Assembly: GCA_018056145.1 (NCBI GenBank)
Contig: JAGPGE010000056.1
Span: 1 to 14,060, forward strand
Length of the DNA stretch: 14,060 bases
DNA from: Armatimonadota bacterium
Lineage (GTDB): Bacteria; Armatimonadota; Zipacnadia; Zipacnadales; JABUFB01
Reading direction: 5' to 3'
This document shows, in pieces, positions 7,933 through 14,060 of the stretch. The translations under genes and the position numbers were made by a program. Positions within the stretch are counted from its first letter, which is position 1. Each line of letters opens with the position of its first letter. The notes beneath the pieces were generated by a model. It saw only the letters and a list, made by a program, of their open reading frames with translations. It had not been told where the DNA came from and ran no database searches.

Positions 7933-8050
7933 AGGCGCCTGGTGAAACACGATCATCGGTTCTGCCGGATGCGTGCCGGCCGGGGCCGGATACGCGTTCA
8001 GAGTGCCGTTCGCCGTGAGCCGCTGCCCCAGAGCCGCGAAGCGGGCGGCA

Positions 8051-8131
8051 GCCTGTAGCGCCAGGGGCGGAAGCCCCCGGATTGGCTTTCCTGGGGCCGG
8101 AATCCCACGGCTTTGGACGGAAGCTACAGGC
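8051..8131. repeat. Palindromic element with 9-bp arms, possibly a short dispersed repeat or structured RNA
   Basis: GCCTGTAGC (8051-8059) and GCTACAGGC (8123-8131) are perfect 9-bp inverted arms. Inside lie a second perfect hairpin GGGGC-GGAA-GCCCC (8064-8077, with a GNRA-type loop) and a pair GGATT (8079-8083) / AATCC (8101-8105). An outer extension GGCAG (8047-8051) / CTGCC (8141-8145) is possible across a bulge. Such nested pairing would give a branched RNA, or in DNA a MITE- or REP-like element. I see no transposase and no target-site duplication I can defend. Confidence 0.5.
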
Positions 8132-8146
8132 GGACGGCTCCTGCCA

Positions 8147-8167
8147 GTGCCGTACTGCGCACGGCAC
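8147..8167. repeat. Perfect 7-bp GC-rich hairpin
   Basis: GTGCCGT (8147-8153), a 7-nt loop and ACGGCAC (8161-8167) form a perfect stem. It is bracketed by the direct repeat ACGGCTCC at 8134-8141 and 8166-8173. There is no T-run on either side, so it is not an intrinsic terminator. It may be part of the same element as the inverted repeat at 8051-8131. Confidence 0.45.
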
Positions 8168-8436
8168 GGCTCCAACACCACGGGTACGGGGCGCCGGCCA
8201 TACACGGGGCTGAAACGCCTCTCAAGGAACGTGCCTGGTGGGTCTGACGGCGAAAAGTGGGTGGGGGTATGCCATCCGGGCACGGTCCCTCCGTCAACCA
8301 CGCGCCGCAATGCCGCAGGCTGTTGCCCCGGCTTCGCAGCCCGCTTCGCGAGCTGTAAGGCCGGACTCAGAGCCGGAAGGAGCGGAAATGCTCGGGCCGG
8401 CGGTAAAATAACGGGCGATTACCCACCAAACCGAGT

Positions 8437-8456
8437 CTGACCCCGTGCCGGGTCAG
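8437..8456. promoter_or_regulatory. Inverted repeat directly upstream of the purA -35 box
   Basis: CTGACCC (8437-8443), a 6-nt spacer and GGGTCAG (8450-8456) form a perfect 7-bp dyad ending four bases before the TTGACA at 8461. There is no T-run after it. Its position suits an activator or repressor site for the purA promoter. The GACCC/GGGTC core recurs downstream in the leader. Confidence 0.45.
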
Positions 8457-8460
8457 GGCC

Positions 8461-8489
8461 TTGACACGAACACCCCGCGGGGCTACACT
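8461..8489 (+). promoter_or_regulatory. Housekeeping-type promoter of purA with a palindrome in its spacer
   Basis: TTGACA (8461-8466, full match to the -35 consensus) is followed by a 17-nt spacer and TACACT (8484-8489, four of six to TATAAT). Transcription should begin near 8496. The spacer contains the perfect 10-bp palindrome CCCCGCGGGG (8473-8482), a candidate operator that would block polymerase if bound. CCCGCGG recurs at 8509-8515 just inside the transcript. Promoter quality and spacing are seen directly; the operator is inferred. Confidence 0.75.
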
Positions 8490-8528
8490 CACTTTACGGG
8501 ACCCCGATCCCGCGGTTTTGTGTGCTTC

Positions 8529-8557
8529 GACCCAGGGGACTCCACCTGGGTCTTTTT
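8529..8557 (+). terminator. Intrinsic terminator-like hairpin in the purA leader (putative attenuator)
   Basis: GACCCAGG (8529-8536), an 8-nt loop and CCTGGGTC (8545-8552) form a perfect 8-bp stem followed at once by TTTTT (8553-8557). It lies between the purA promoter and its ATG at 8590, so transcripts would have to read through it. A smaller stem CGGGA (8497-8501) / TCCCG (8508-8512) precedes it at the very 5' end of the transcript. GACCC at 8500-8504 could compete for GGGTC at 8548-8552, a possible switch, but this pairing is only 5 bp. The leader before the hairpin (about 33 nt) is too short for most known riboswitches. Confidence 0.65.
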
Positions 8558-8589
8558 CGTGCTCGGATGAGTCCAAGGAGTTGAGTTGC

Positions 8590-9870
8590 ATGGCAGTCAA
8601 GGTCGTTGTGGGCGCCCAGTGGGGCGATGAGGGCAAGGGCAAGATCACCGACATCCTCGCGGAAAACGCGGATGCTGTGGTCCGATACCAGGGCGGGAGC
8701 AATGCCGGCCACACGGTGGTCGTCGGTGGAGAGAAGTTCAAGCTGCACCTGATCCCGTCCGGCATTCTCCACGAGAGTTGCCTGTCCATCATGGGCGACG
8801 GAACGGTGATCGACGTGACCTCTCTGGTTGAGGAAATCCACGGACTGAAGGCGCGCGGCATCACCTGCAGCGGGCTGCGCATCAGCGGCTGCGCTCACGT
8901 GATCATGCCTTACCACCGGCTCCTGGATGGGCTGCAGGAGGATTCCCGGGGGGCGGGGAGCATCGGCACCACGCGACGCGGGATCGGCCCGGCTTACACC
9001 GACAAGACCGCGCGCATGCCTCGGCCCGTGCGCATGTTCGACCTGCTGTCCGAAGACGCCCTCAGGGCGCGCATCGACGAGCAACTCGCGGTCAAGAACG
9101 TGCTCTTCCGCGAGCTCTACGGCCATCAGGGCATGAAGGCGGAGGAAGTATTCGACGAGGTTTGGGCGGTGGCTGGCGAGGTGCGGGAGTATATCTGCGA
9201 CACCCGCGCGCTGCTCATGCAGGTAGTGGAAGAAGGCGGCAACGTGGTCATGGAAGGCGCGCAGGGCACTTTCCTTGACCTGGACTGTGGCACATTCCCC
9301 TTCGTGACCTCCTCGCACCCCATCGCCGGGGGCGCGTGCCTGGGAACGGGGATCGGCCCCACCGTCATCGACGACGTGTTCATCGTCGCCAAGGCCTACA
9401 CCACTCGCGTCGGGGCTGGGCCTTTCCCCACCGAAGACAAGGGCCCGGACGGCGATCTCATCCGCGAGCGCGGCTACGAGTATGGGACCACCACCGGACG
9501 CCCACGACGCTGTGGCTGGCCGGACCTTGTGGTCGTGCGAACCTCCGCCCGGCTCAACGGTGCAACCGCTATCGCACTCACGCTTCTCGATGTGCTTGAC
9601 GTGTTCGAGAAGCTGCCCGTCTGCGTGGCGTACGACATCGGCGGCAAGCGCCACGAGATGGTCCCCAGCGACGTGGACCTGATGAACGAGGCGAAGCCGG
9701 TCTACGAAGAGCTTGACGGCTGGCAGACGGATATCAGCGCCTGCCGCAAGTACGAAGACCTGCCTGAGAAAGCCCGCAAGTATGTGGAGTTCATAGAGAA
9801 GACCACGGGCGTCCCCGTTGGCATGGTGTCGGTGGGGCCGTCGCGGGATCAGACGATCATACGGGACTGA
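8590..9870 (+). CDS. purA: Adenylosuccinate synthetase
   Basis: This is a 426-residue cytoplasmic enzyme of AMP synthesis. It joins IMP and aspartate using GTP to give adenylosuccinate, GDP and phosphate, the first committed step from IMP to AMP. Motifs: VVVGAQWGDEGKGK at the N-terminus with D13, E14 and K16; SNAGHT with H41 (the catalytic Asp and His numbering match the E. coli enzyme); GTTRRGIGPAY around 130-140; TTTGRPRRCGW at 300-310; and VGMVSVGPSRDQT near the C-terminus for GTP. Length is close to the usual 430. The frame is open upstream to 8461, inside the promoter, but ATG 8590 has AAGGAG at 8575-8580, 9 nt before it, and matches the family start. It has its own promoter, a leader terminator and a strong downstream terminator, so it is probably monocistronic. 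Its neighbours are not purine genes. Confidence 0.98.
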   Translation: MAVKVVVGAQWGDEGKGKITDILAENADAVVRYQGGSNAGHTVVVGGEKFKLHLIPSGILHESCLSIMGDGTVIDVTSLVEEIHGLKARGITCSGLRISGCAHVIMPYHRLLDGLQEDSRGAGSIGTTRRGIGPAYTDKTARMPRPVRMFDLLSEDALRARIDEQLAVKNVLFRELYGHQGMKAEEVFDEVWAVAGEVREYICDTRALLMQVVEEGGNVVMEGAQGTFLDLDCGTFPFVTSSHPIAGGACLGTGIGPTVIDDVFIVAKAYTTRVGAGPFPTEDKGPDGDLIRERGYEYGTTTGRPRRCGWPDLVVVRTSARLNGATAIALTLLDVLDVFEKLPVCVAYDIGGKRHEMVPSDVDLMNEAKPVYEELDGWQTDISACRKYEDLPEKARKYVEFIEKTTGVPVGMVSVGPSRDQTIIRD

Positions 9871-9901
9871 CGGCACCGAACGAACGTCTGACGGGTATTT
9901 C

Positions 9902-9935
9902 GCGGCGGAGGGTTCATCCTTCCGCCGCTGTTTCT
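9902..9935 (+). terminator. Intrinsic terminator after purA
   Basis: GCGGCGGAGGG (9902-9912), loop TTCAT, and the complementary arm 9918-9928 form an 11-bp stem with one G-T pair. A T-rich tail TGTTTCTT follows. It starts 31 nt after the purA stop. The tail is interrupted by G and C, but the stem is very stable. Confidence 0.75.
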
Positions 9936-10017
9936 TGTGCGGGAGGGACAGGCGCCGTGTGCGGGGAACCGGGCAGGTGAATGTTCTCGACCAAACCCGG
10001 CCCGCGAGGTGTCTGCG

Positions 10018-13000
10018 ATGCCCCGAACGACGCACCCTCTCCATTTGCTCACGGTTCTCCTGCTCTCTACGCCCTCTCTTGCGGACCTCGGCGCTACTCC
10101 CGACCTGGTGCTCAATGGCGGGTTCGAACAGGGCATGCCTCCCGCTGCCGCCGACTGGGGCATCTGGCCTCCCCGCAATGCGCGCGAGGGTGTTTCGAGC
10201 GAAATGGACGGGGACGTTCGACATTCAGGCCAGTTCAGCGGTCGCCTGCGTGTCACCAACCCGGCGTTCGACGGCGTCTGCACCTGGCATCACCCGGCAG
10301 CACCCGTGGAGCCAGGGCAGGAGATCGTGGTGCAGTTCTGGATCAAGGCCGAAGGGGTCAAGGGCAGTTGCGGAATGGACGTACAGTTGCGCGAGGGCGT
10401 CCAGCAGATCGTGGGTGGCAGGGCCACCGCAAGCTGGACGGGAACCTTCGACTGGCGCAGGGAAACCCACCGGTTCATCGTTCCCGAGGGCGTGGACCAC
10501 ATCTGCCTAGTGCCGCTCCTGCGGGGGACAGGTACCGTCTGGTTCGACGATGTTTCGGCATACGGGACGCCAACGGTGACTTGCTCGACGGTGGAGGATG
10601 CGCCCGAGATCGACGGTCTGCTCTCCGAGGCCTGCTGGGACGCGGGCAGCGCGCTGTCGGGTTTCCGTGTGAACGACGGCTCAGCCCCGGATCTGGACAC
10701 ACGCGCCTGGGTAGTGGGAGACAGCGAGAGCCTCTACTTCGCCTTCCACTGCCCACGCAAGCCCGGCGTCCCCCTGGTGAAAACGATCACCCAGCGCGAC
10801 GGCCCGGTCTGGATGGACGATGATGTCGAGGTGTTCATCTCTACCAGCCCGGTGCGCGGGGACTACTGCCAGTTCGTGGTCAATCCCCTGGGCACGCGGT
10901 ATGACTCGCGGCGCACCGATGCATCCTGGAATGCGGACTGGACCGCTGCCGCTCGTGAGAGCCCGGATGCCTGGACCGTTGAGATGGCGATTCCCGTCAG
11001 CCAGTTGCCGCTTGAGCTTGGGGCCGGTAGCCGCTGGTTCATCAATCTGGGGCGCGCGGACAAAGCCTGCGGGCAGGCGAGTTCGTGGTCCTGCACATTC
11101 GGCGGTTTCCACAACCCCGCGCGATTCGGGGCGCTTGCGGATGTCCCCGCGAACCTGGCGCCGCGACTGGCCAAGATGGCGCACGACCGGCTGGCGCCCC
11201 TTGCGGAGCGGTTCCGAACGCTGACAGCCGGGCTGGGCCTGGACGGCGTCCCCGCGACCGTGGCCGGCGCAGTTCCCGCTCTCCTGCCTGAAGCCAGAGG
11301 GGAACTGGATGCGCTGGAGGGCTTGCTTGCAGCGCCCGAGACCGTCCCCCCGGACACCTGGCCGCAACTCACGGGGCGCATCGCCGCGCTGGATGCGAAG
11401 GTCTCCCAGCTTGCGGCGGCGGCTCTGAAGCTCCGGGTCTGGACGGAGTGGGGCAGAGGACGCGGGCAGCCCTCCTTCGGGCTTGCGGTGGCGTCTCCCC
11501 TCGAGAAAGTGTTCCGAGACGGACAGGGGTTCCAGGGGGATGTCTCCAGGGCACTGGAAGTCTCCGCGGCCGGGAATGAGTACGAGAGTGCCCAGATCGT
11601 GGTGGTCTCACTCTCAGACAGGGCAATCGAAAGCTGCCGAGTGTCTGTGGGCGATCTTGTGGACGGTGAAGGGCACACAATCTCCCGCGAGAACGTGAAG
11701 GTCAGCCGCGTCGGGTACATCGAGACAGGAGAGCCGGGGTATGCCACCCTCCGCGTGGGCGCCTGGCCGGACCCGCTCCTGCCGGACGCGCCATTCACAC
11801 TGCGCGCCGGCGAACTTCAGCCCATCTGGCTGCGCCTCTACGTTCCCCCGGGCACGCCGAAAGGCGAGTACACGGGAACCGTCAGCGTCTCGGCGGGTGA
11901 GGAACGCTGCGAGATGTCCCTGAAACTGCGGGTCTTCGGTTTCGATCTGCCCCGCAGACAGCACCTCGCCACGCCATTCGGTTGCGCGGCCGGGGAGATC
12001 TCCCGCTGGTATACGGGTAGCAGCGACTACAAGGTGAATCTTCCGCCCGAAGTGTTCACTCGCTGGAATCAGTTCCTCCTGGATTACCGGGTCACTCCCA
12101 CTGCGGTGGGCCAGTCATACGTCGGCGAAGTGGTGCGGGGAGATGGTACGCTCGCCCCGGACTACACGGTCAGCGACGCGTGCATGGAGGCTATTGTCGA
12201 CCGCCTGCCGCCTCTGGGGGTGAGCATGGCGAGCGTGGGGCAGTTCGGCTGGCACGCCGCGAACGCGCAGGGGCTGGAGTACGTGCGGGATGTGGTGCAT
12301 TCCGGGGAACGCGCGGGTCTGATGAAGTGGCCGAAGACCGATTCCTGGGCCTCATTGAGCCGCCCCATGGCAGGCCGCGAGTTGAGCCTTGCCGGCTGCA
12401 AGGCCTTCCGCTTCTGGGTGAAGCCGGAGACCGCGGACCTGGTGGGCGAGCGCGTCGTGGCCTTCGTGAACAACTTCCCGGACCGGTGGATCACCACGTT
12501 CACAGTCGCCGAAGAGAACTGGCATGAAGTCCGCATCCCCATCTCCCAGTACCGCCACAACCAGACCGGGGAGGCCCTGAACCCGGACACACTGGCGGTG
12601 TGTGGCAACTTCCAGTTTGTGATCGACAAGAAGGACCGCCCGCTGCGCATCTACATTGATGATCTCGTGGCCGAGTGCGAGGGCCGTGACGTTGTCATCG
12701 ACGACTTCGAACTGAAGACCGAGATCGCGGAGATCCAGAAACAGGTCGGGCAACAGATCGACCACTGGCGAGAGAAGGGCTGGCTGCTTTACGGGCATGT
12801 CTACGGTTGGGACGAAGCGCGTCCCGAGGAGTACGAAGCGGTGAGCACCGCCTACCGTAGGGTGCTGGAAGTCGTGCCCGACGCGCCCATCATGCAGACC
12901 TACTATACCAACCGGACGCCAGCCGACCTCAACGACACGGTGCGCATCTGGTGCGCGCTGACGGCAAACCAGGATGACCCCTTCTTCGAGGCGCGCCGGG

Positions 13001-13521
13001 CCGAAGGCGATGTCACCTGGCTCTACGTCTGCTGCGGTCCGAAGCCTCCTTACGCCAACTTCTTCATCGACCAGCCCGCCATCGACCACCGGGTGCTCTT
13101 CTGGCAGACCTGGCAGAAGGACTGTACGGGCTTTCTTTACTGGCGTGTCAACTACTGGTTCGGCCTACTGCCTGAACAGCCCGATGGGCAGCACTGGCCG
13201 GATGAGGCTGACTGGGACTGCCGGGACCTTGCGACCTACAAGGAGTTCAAGGTCAACGGTGATGGCTGGCTGATCTACCCCGGCCGGGACTTCGAACCCC
13301 TGTCATCGGTGCGCCTGGAGACGGTCCGCGACGGCATCGAGGACTACGAGTACCTGTGGCTGCTGCGGGAGCTTGATCCGGCGAACCCTCTCCTGCAGGT
13401 GGGTGAGGACATATCCCAAGACTACACCCATTTCAGCAAGGATCCGGGCGCGATGCTGCGGCGCCGGGAAGCGGTGGCCGGGGCGATTGAGGGTTTTGCC
13501 TGGCGCGCTACGGGTCAATAA
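10018..13521 (+). CDS. Exported GH123/DUF4091-type protein with CBM-like modules
   Basis: This is a 1167-residue protein. ATG 10018 has GAGG 8 nt upstream and opens a type I signal peptide (cleavage likely after A22, SLA/D). The frame is open to 9937, but that stretch is not signal-like. Residues 25-185 form a CBM4/9-like jelly roll (LVLNGGFEQG to TVWFDDVSAY). Residues 195-385 form a CBM9-like module (EIDGLLSEACWD, SLYFAFHC, DDDVEVFIS). Residues 390-480 are helical. Residues 485-640 resemble the GH123 N-terminal sandwich (ASPLEKVF, NEYESAQIVV, GEYTGTVSV). A barrel follows, carrying YGWDE with D932 and E933, matching the Asp-Glu pair that GH123 beta-N-acetylgalactosaminidases use in substrate-assisted catalysis. 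The end carries the DUF4091 signature GDGWLIYPG, then RLETVRDGIEDYEYLWLL. About residues 750-895 look like a further galactose-binding module inserted in the barrel. The substrate, perhaps an amino-sugar glycan, is inferred. Confidence 0.9.
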   Translation: MPRTTHPLHLLTVLLLSTPSLADLGATPDLVLNGGFEQGMPPAAADWGIWPPRNAREGVSSEMDGDVRHSGQFSGRLRVTNPAFDGVCTWHHPAAPVEPGQEIVVQFWIKAEGVKGSCGMDVQLREGVQQIVGGRATASWTGTFDWRRETHRFIVPEGVDHICLVPLLRGTGTVWFDDVSAYGTPTVTCSTVEDAPEIDGLLSEACWDAGSALSGFRVNDGSAPDLDTRAWVVGDSESLYFAFHCPRKPGVPLVKTITQRDGPVWMDDDVEVFISTSPVRGDYCQFVVNPLGTRYDSRRTDASWNADWTAAARESPDAWTVEMAIPVSQLPLELGAGSRWFINLGRADKACGQASSWSCTFGGFHNPARFGALADVPANLAPRLAKMAHDRLAPLAERFRTLTAGLGLDGVPATVAGAVPALLPEARGELDALEGLLAAPETVPPDTWPQLTGRIAALDAKVSQLAAAALKLRVWTEWGRGRGQPSFGLAVASPLEKVFRDGQGFQGDVSRALEVSAAGNEYESAQIVVVSLSDRAIESCRVSVGDLVDGEGHTISRENVKVSRVGYIETGEPGYATLRVGAWPDPLLPDAPFTLRAGELQPIWLRLYVPPGTPKGEYTGTVSVSAGEERCEMSLKLRVFGFDLPRRQHLATPFGCAAGEISRWYTGSSDYKVNLPPEVFTRWNQFLLDYRVTPTAVGQSYVGEVVRGDGTLAPDYTVSDACMEAIVDRLPPLGVSMASVGQFGWHAANAQGLEYVRDVVHSGERAGLMKWPKTDSWASLSRPMAGRELSLAGCKAFRFWVKPETADLVGERVVAFVNNFPDRWITTFTVAEENWHEVRIPISQYRHNQTGEALNPDTLAVCGNFQFVIDKKDRPLRIYIDDLVAECEGRDVVIDDFELKTEIAEIQKQVGQQIDHWREKGWLLYGHVYGWDEARPEEYEAVSTAYRRVLEVVPDAPIMQTYYTNRTPADLNDTVRIWCALTANQDDPFFEARRAEGDVTWLYVCCGPKPPYANFFIDQPAIDHRVLFWQTWQKDCTGFLYWRVNYWFGLLPEQPDGQHWPDEADWDCRDLATYKEFKVNGDGWLIYPGRDFEPLSSVRLETVRDGIEDYEYLWLLRELDPANPLLQVGEDISQDYTHFSKDPGAMLRRREAVAGAIEGFAWRATGQ

Positions 13522-13543
13522 GGTGTAAATTCCGGTTTCAGTC

Positions 13544-13572
13544 TTGTATCGGCCTTGACCGATGGTTAAGAT
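13544..13572 (+). promoter_or_regulatory. Putative promoter of the right-edge gene
   Basis: TTGTAT (13544-13549), a 17-nt spacer and TAAGAT (13567-13572) each match four of six consensus bases. They sit in a notably A/T-rich pocket for this DNA, about 80 nt before the next start. A small dyad ATCGG (13548-13552) / CCGAT (13559-13563) lies in the spacer. TTGACC at 13555 is a better -35 hexamer but has no -10 at a workable distance. Confidence 0.4.
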
Positions 13573-13652
13573 ATATCGTGGCGAAATGGATAGATTGAGC
13601 CAGTCCATGTCCGATGGCGTCCATACTGCTGCTCTCCAGGAGGGGCAACCGT

Positions 13653-14060
13653 ATGCGTAACGGCCTCATTCTGCTCGGACTGCTCGTGATTGCGTCGCTC
13701 GCGGACGCGCAGGATTTTGACATCGGCGGCACCATCACATCATCCTTCCGTGACCTCGCTCTTCTCCCCACCCGCCTGACCTATTACAACCAGCACGAAG
13801 ATGCTGCTACCGCCAGTTACACCTGCTGCAAGGTGCGCCAGGAGAAGGAGATCCAGGCGGCCATCGTCGCCAACGCCGCATTCCTGAACCGATTCTCGGG
13901 CACGCCGTACGCAGATGACACGTACATGCACTACGCGTACGTGTCCTCGTTCAGGCCCGAGTCCTTCCGCAACGAGGAATGGGGCTACCGCTGCCTGGTG
14001 CAGATGTTCCCTGATAGTGACCTCGCGGATGACGGGGCCTGGATGCTGGGTAATCTGTAC
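13653..14060 (+). CDS. N-terminal part of an exported protein, TPR-like, cut by the window edge
   Basis: The frame opens at ATG 13653, with AGGAGG at 13638-13643 (9 nt spacing), and runs without a stop to the right edge (136 codons). Residues 1-19 are a type I signal peptide (MRNGLILLGLLVIASLADA, cleavage likely before Q20), so the product is exported. The mature part has a Cys pair at 58-59. From about residue 65 it shows helical segments in TPR-like spacing: EIQAAIVANAAFLNRFSGTPYADDTYMHYAY, then RCLVQMFPDSDLADDGAWMLGNLY. The phrase 'FxxRFxGTPYADD' followed by 'FPDSxLADDGAW' recalls repeats of YfiO/YbgF-type TPR proteins, in which each unit ends near 'FPxSxxAxxA'. The rest lies outside the window, so function cannot be assigned. 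Confidence 0.75.
   Translation, partial: MRNGLILLGLLVIASLADAQDFDIGGTITSSFRDLALLPTRLTYYNQHEDAATASYTCCKVRQEKEIQAAIVANAAFLNRFSGTPYADDTYMHYAYVSSFRPESFRNEEWGYRCLVQMFPDSDLADDGAWMLGNLY

Larger units (their letters stand above)
7933..8436. other. Long non-coding interval rich in inverted repeats
   Basis: There is no convincing gene here. Open frames exist on both strands (for example 7973-8440 plus and 7795-8310 minus), but their products are low-complexity Ala/Gly/Pro/Arg-rich strings without domain character. They begin without good ribosome sites, and one overlaps the 7489 gene. The interval holds several GC-rich inverted repeats, listed separately, and a tandem pair of GCTTCGC (8331-8337 and 8343-8349). 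I see no tRNA-like GTTCRA arm and no clear terminator for the 7489 gene. Confidence 0.6.

Noticed and set aside
8404..8409. TAAAAT as a -10 box
   Set aside because: Good hexamer, but no -35-like hexamer 16-18 nt upstream; the promoter at 8461-8489 is far better.
7973..8440. Plus-strand open frame of 155 codons in the repeat-rich interval
   Set aside because: Ala/Gly/Arg/Pro-rich string crossing several inverted repeats, without ribosome site or domain; treated as non-coding.
7933..8460. tRNA or other known RNA gene in the long gap
   Set aside because: No T-arm GTTCRA motif, no cloverleaf arms and no recognised riboswitch core could be read.
8520..8570. Leader-peptide candidate GTG...TGA across the purA attenuator hairpin
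   Set aside because: Sixteen codons with no ribosome site and no run of a single amino-acid codon that would fit ribosome-mediated attenuation.
8494..10224. Very long open frame antisense to purA
   Set aside because: It is a shadow of purA codon bias in high-GC DNA; its product is His/Arg/Ala-rich with no domain character and purA itself is certain.

Overview
The window is high-GC bacterial chromosomal DNA. It carries one housekeeping gene, purA, set among long genes for secreted, multi-domain, carbohydrate-active-looking proteins. Most starts have strong Shine-Dalgarno sites (GGAGG or AGGAG, 8-9 nt from the start), and -35/-10 boxes of the housekeeping sigma type can be read before purA and before the last gene. 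CBM9-like modules, a GH123/DUF4091-type protein, a GHL10-like protein and a URO-D/MtaA-like protein together resemble gene content common in Armatimonadota and some Planctomycetes- or Hydrogenedentes-type lineages. That placement is inference; nothing in the window fixes the phylum.

Layout. (1) Positions 1-1893, plus strand: the 3' end of a helical-repeat protein with a six-hairpin-glycosidase look, a URO-D/MtaA-family protein starting 10 nt later, and a small lipoprotein. (2) Positions 2007-7331, minus strand: two large exported proteins, one with a CBM9-like domain plus a putative TIM-barrel glycosidase, the other GHL10-like with an Ig-like tail. A candidate intrinsic terminator lies downstream at 1927-1951. 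(3) Positions 7332-7488: a divergent intergenic region with an eight-C run and a GC-rich hairpin. (4) Positions 7489-7932: a PNPOx-like split-barrel flavoprotein. (5) Positions 7933-8589: about 650 nt of non-coding DNA rich in inverted repeats, ending in a near-consensus promoter and an intrinsic-type hairpin ahead of purA. (6) Positions 8590-9870: purA, followed by a strong terminator. (7) Positions 10018-13521: an exported GH123/DUF4091-type protein of 1167 residues with two N-terminal binding modules and a third module apparently inserted in its barrel. (8) From 13653 to the right edge: the start of another exported protein.

The three large exported proteins suggest a locus for breaking down or remodelling polysaccharides or glycoconjugates, with different folds acting outside the cytoplasm. 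No transporter, sensor or SusC/D-like gene is visible, so the substrate cannot be named. The URO-D-like gene sits next to a sugar-enzyme-like fold, which hints at a catabolic rather than haem-related role.

The most unusual regulatory signal is the purA leader: promoter, 10-bp palindrome in the promoter spacer, short leader and perfect stem-loop plus T-run, all before the start codon. I see no tRNA, rRNA, CRISPR array, insertion sequence or integrase.
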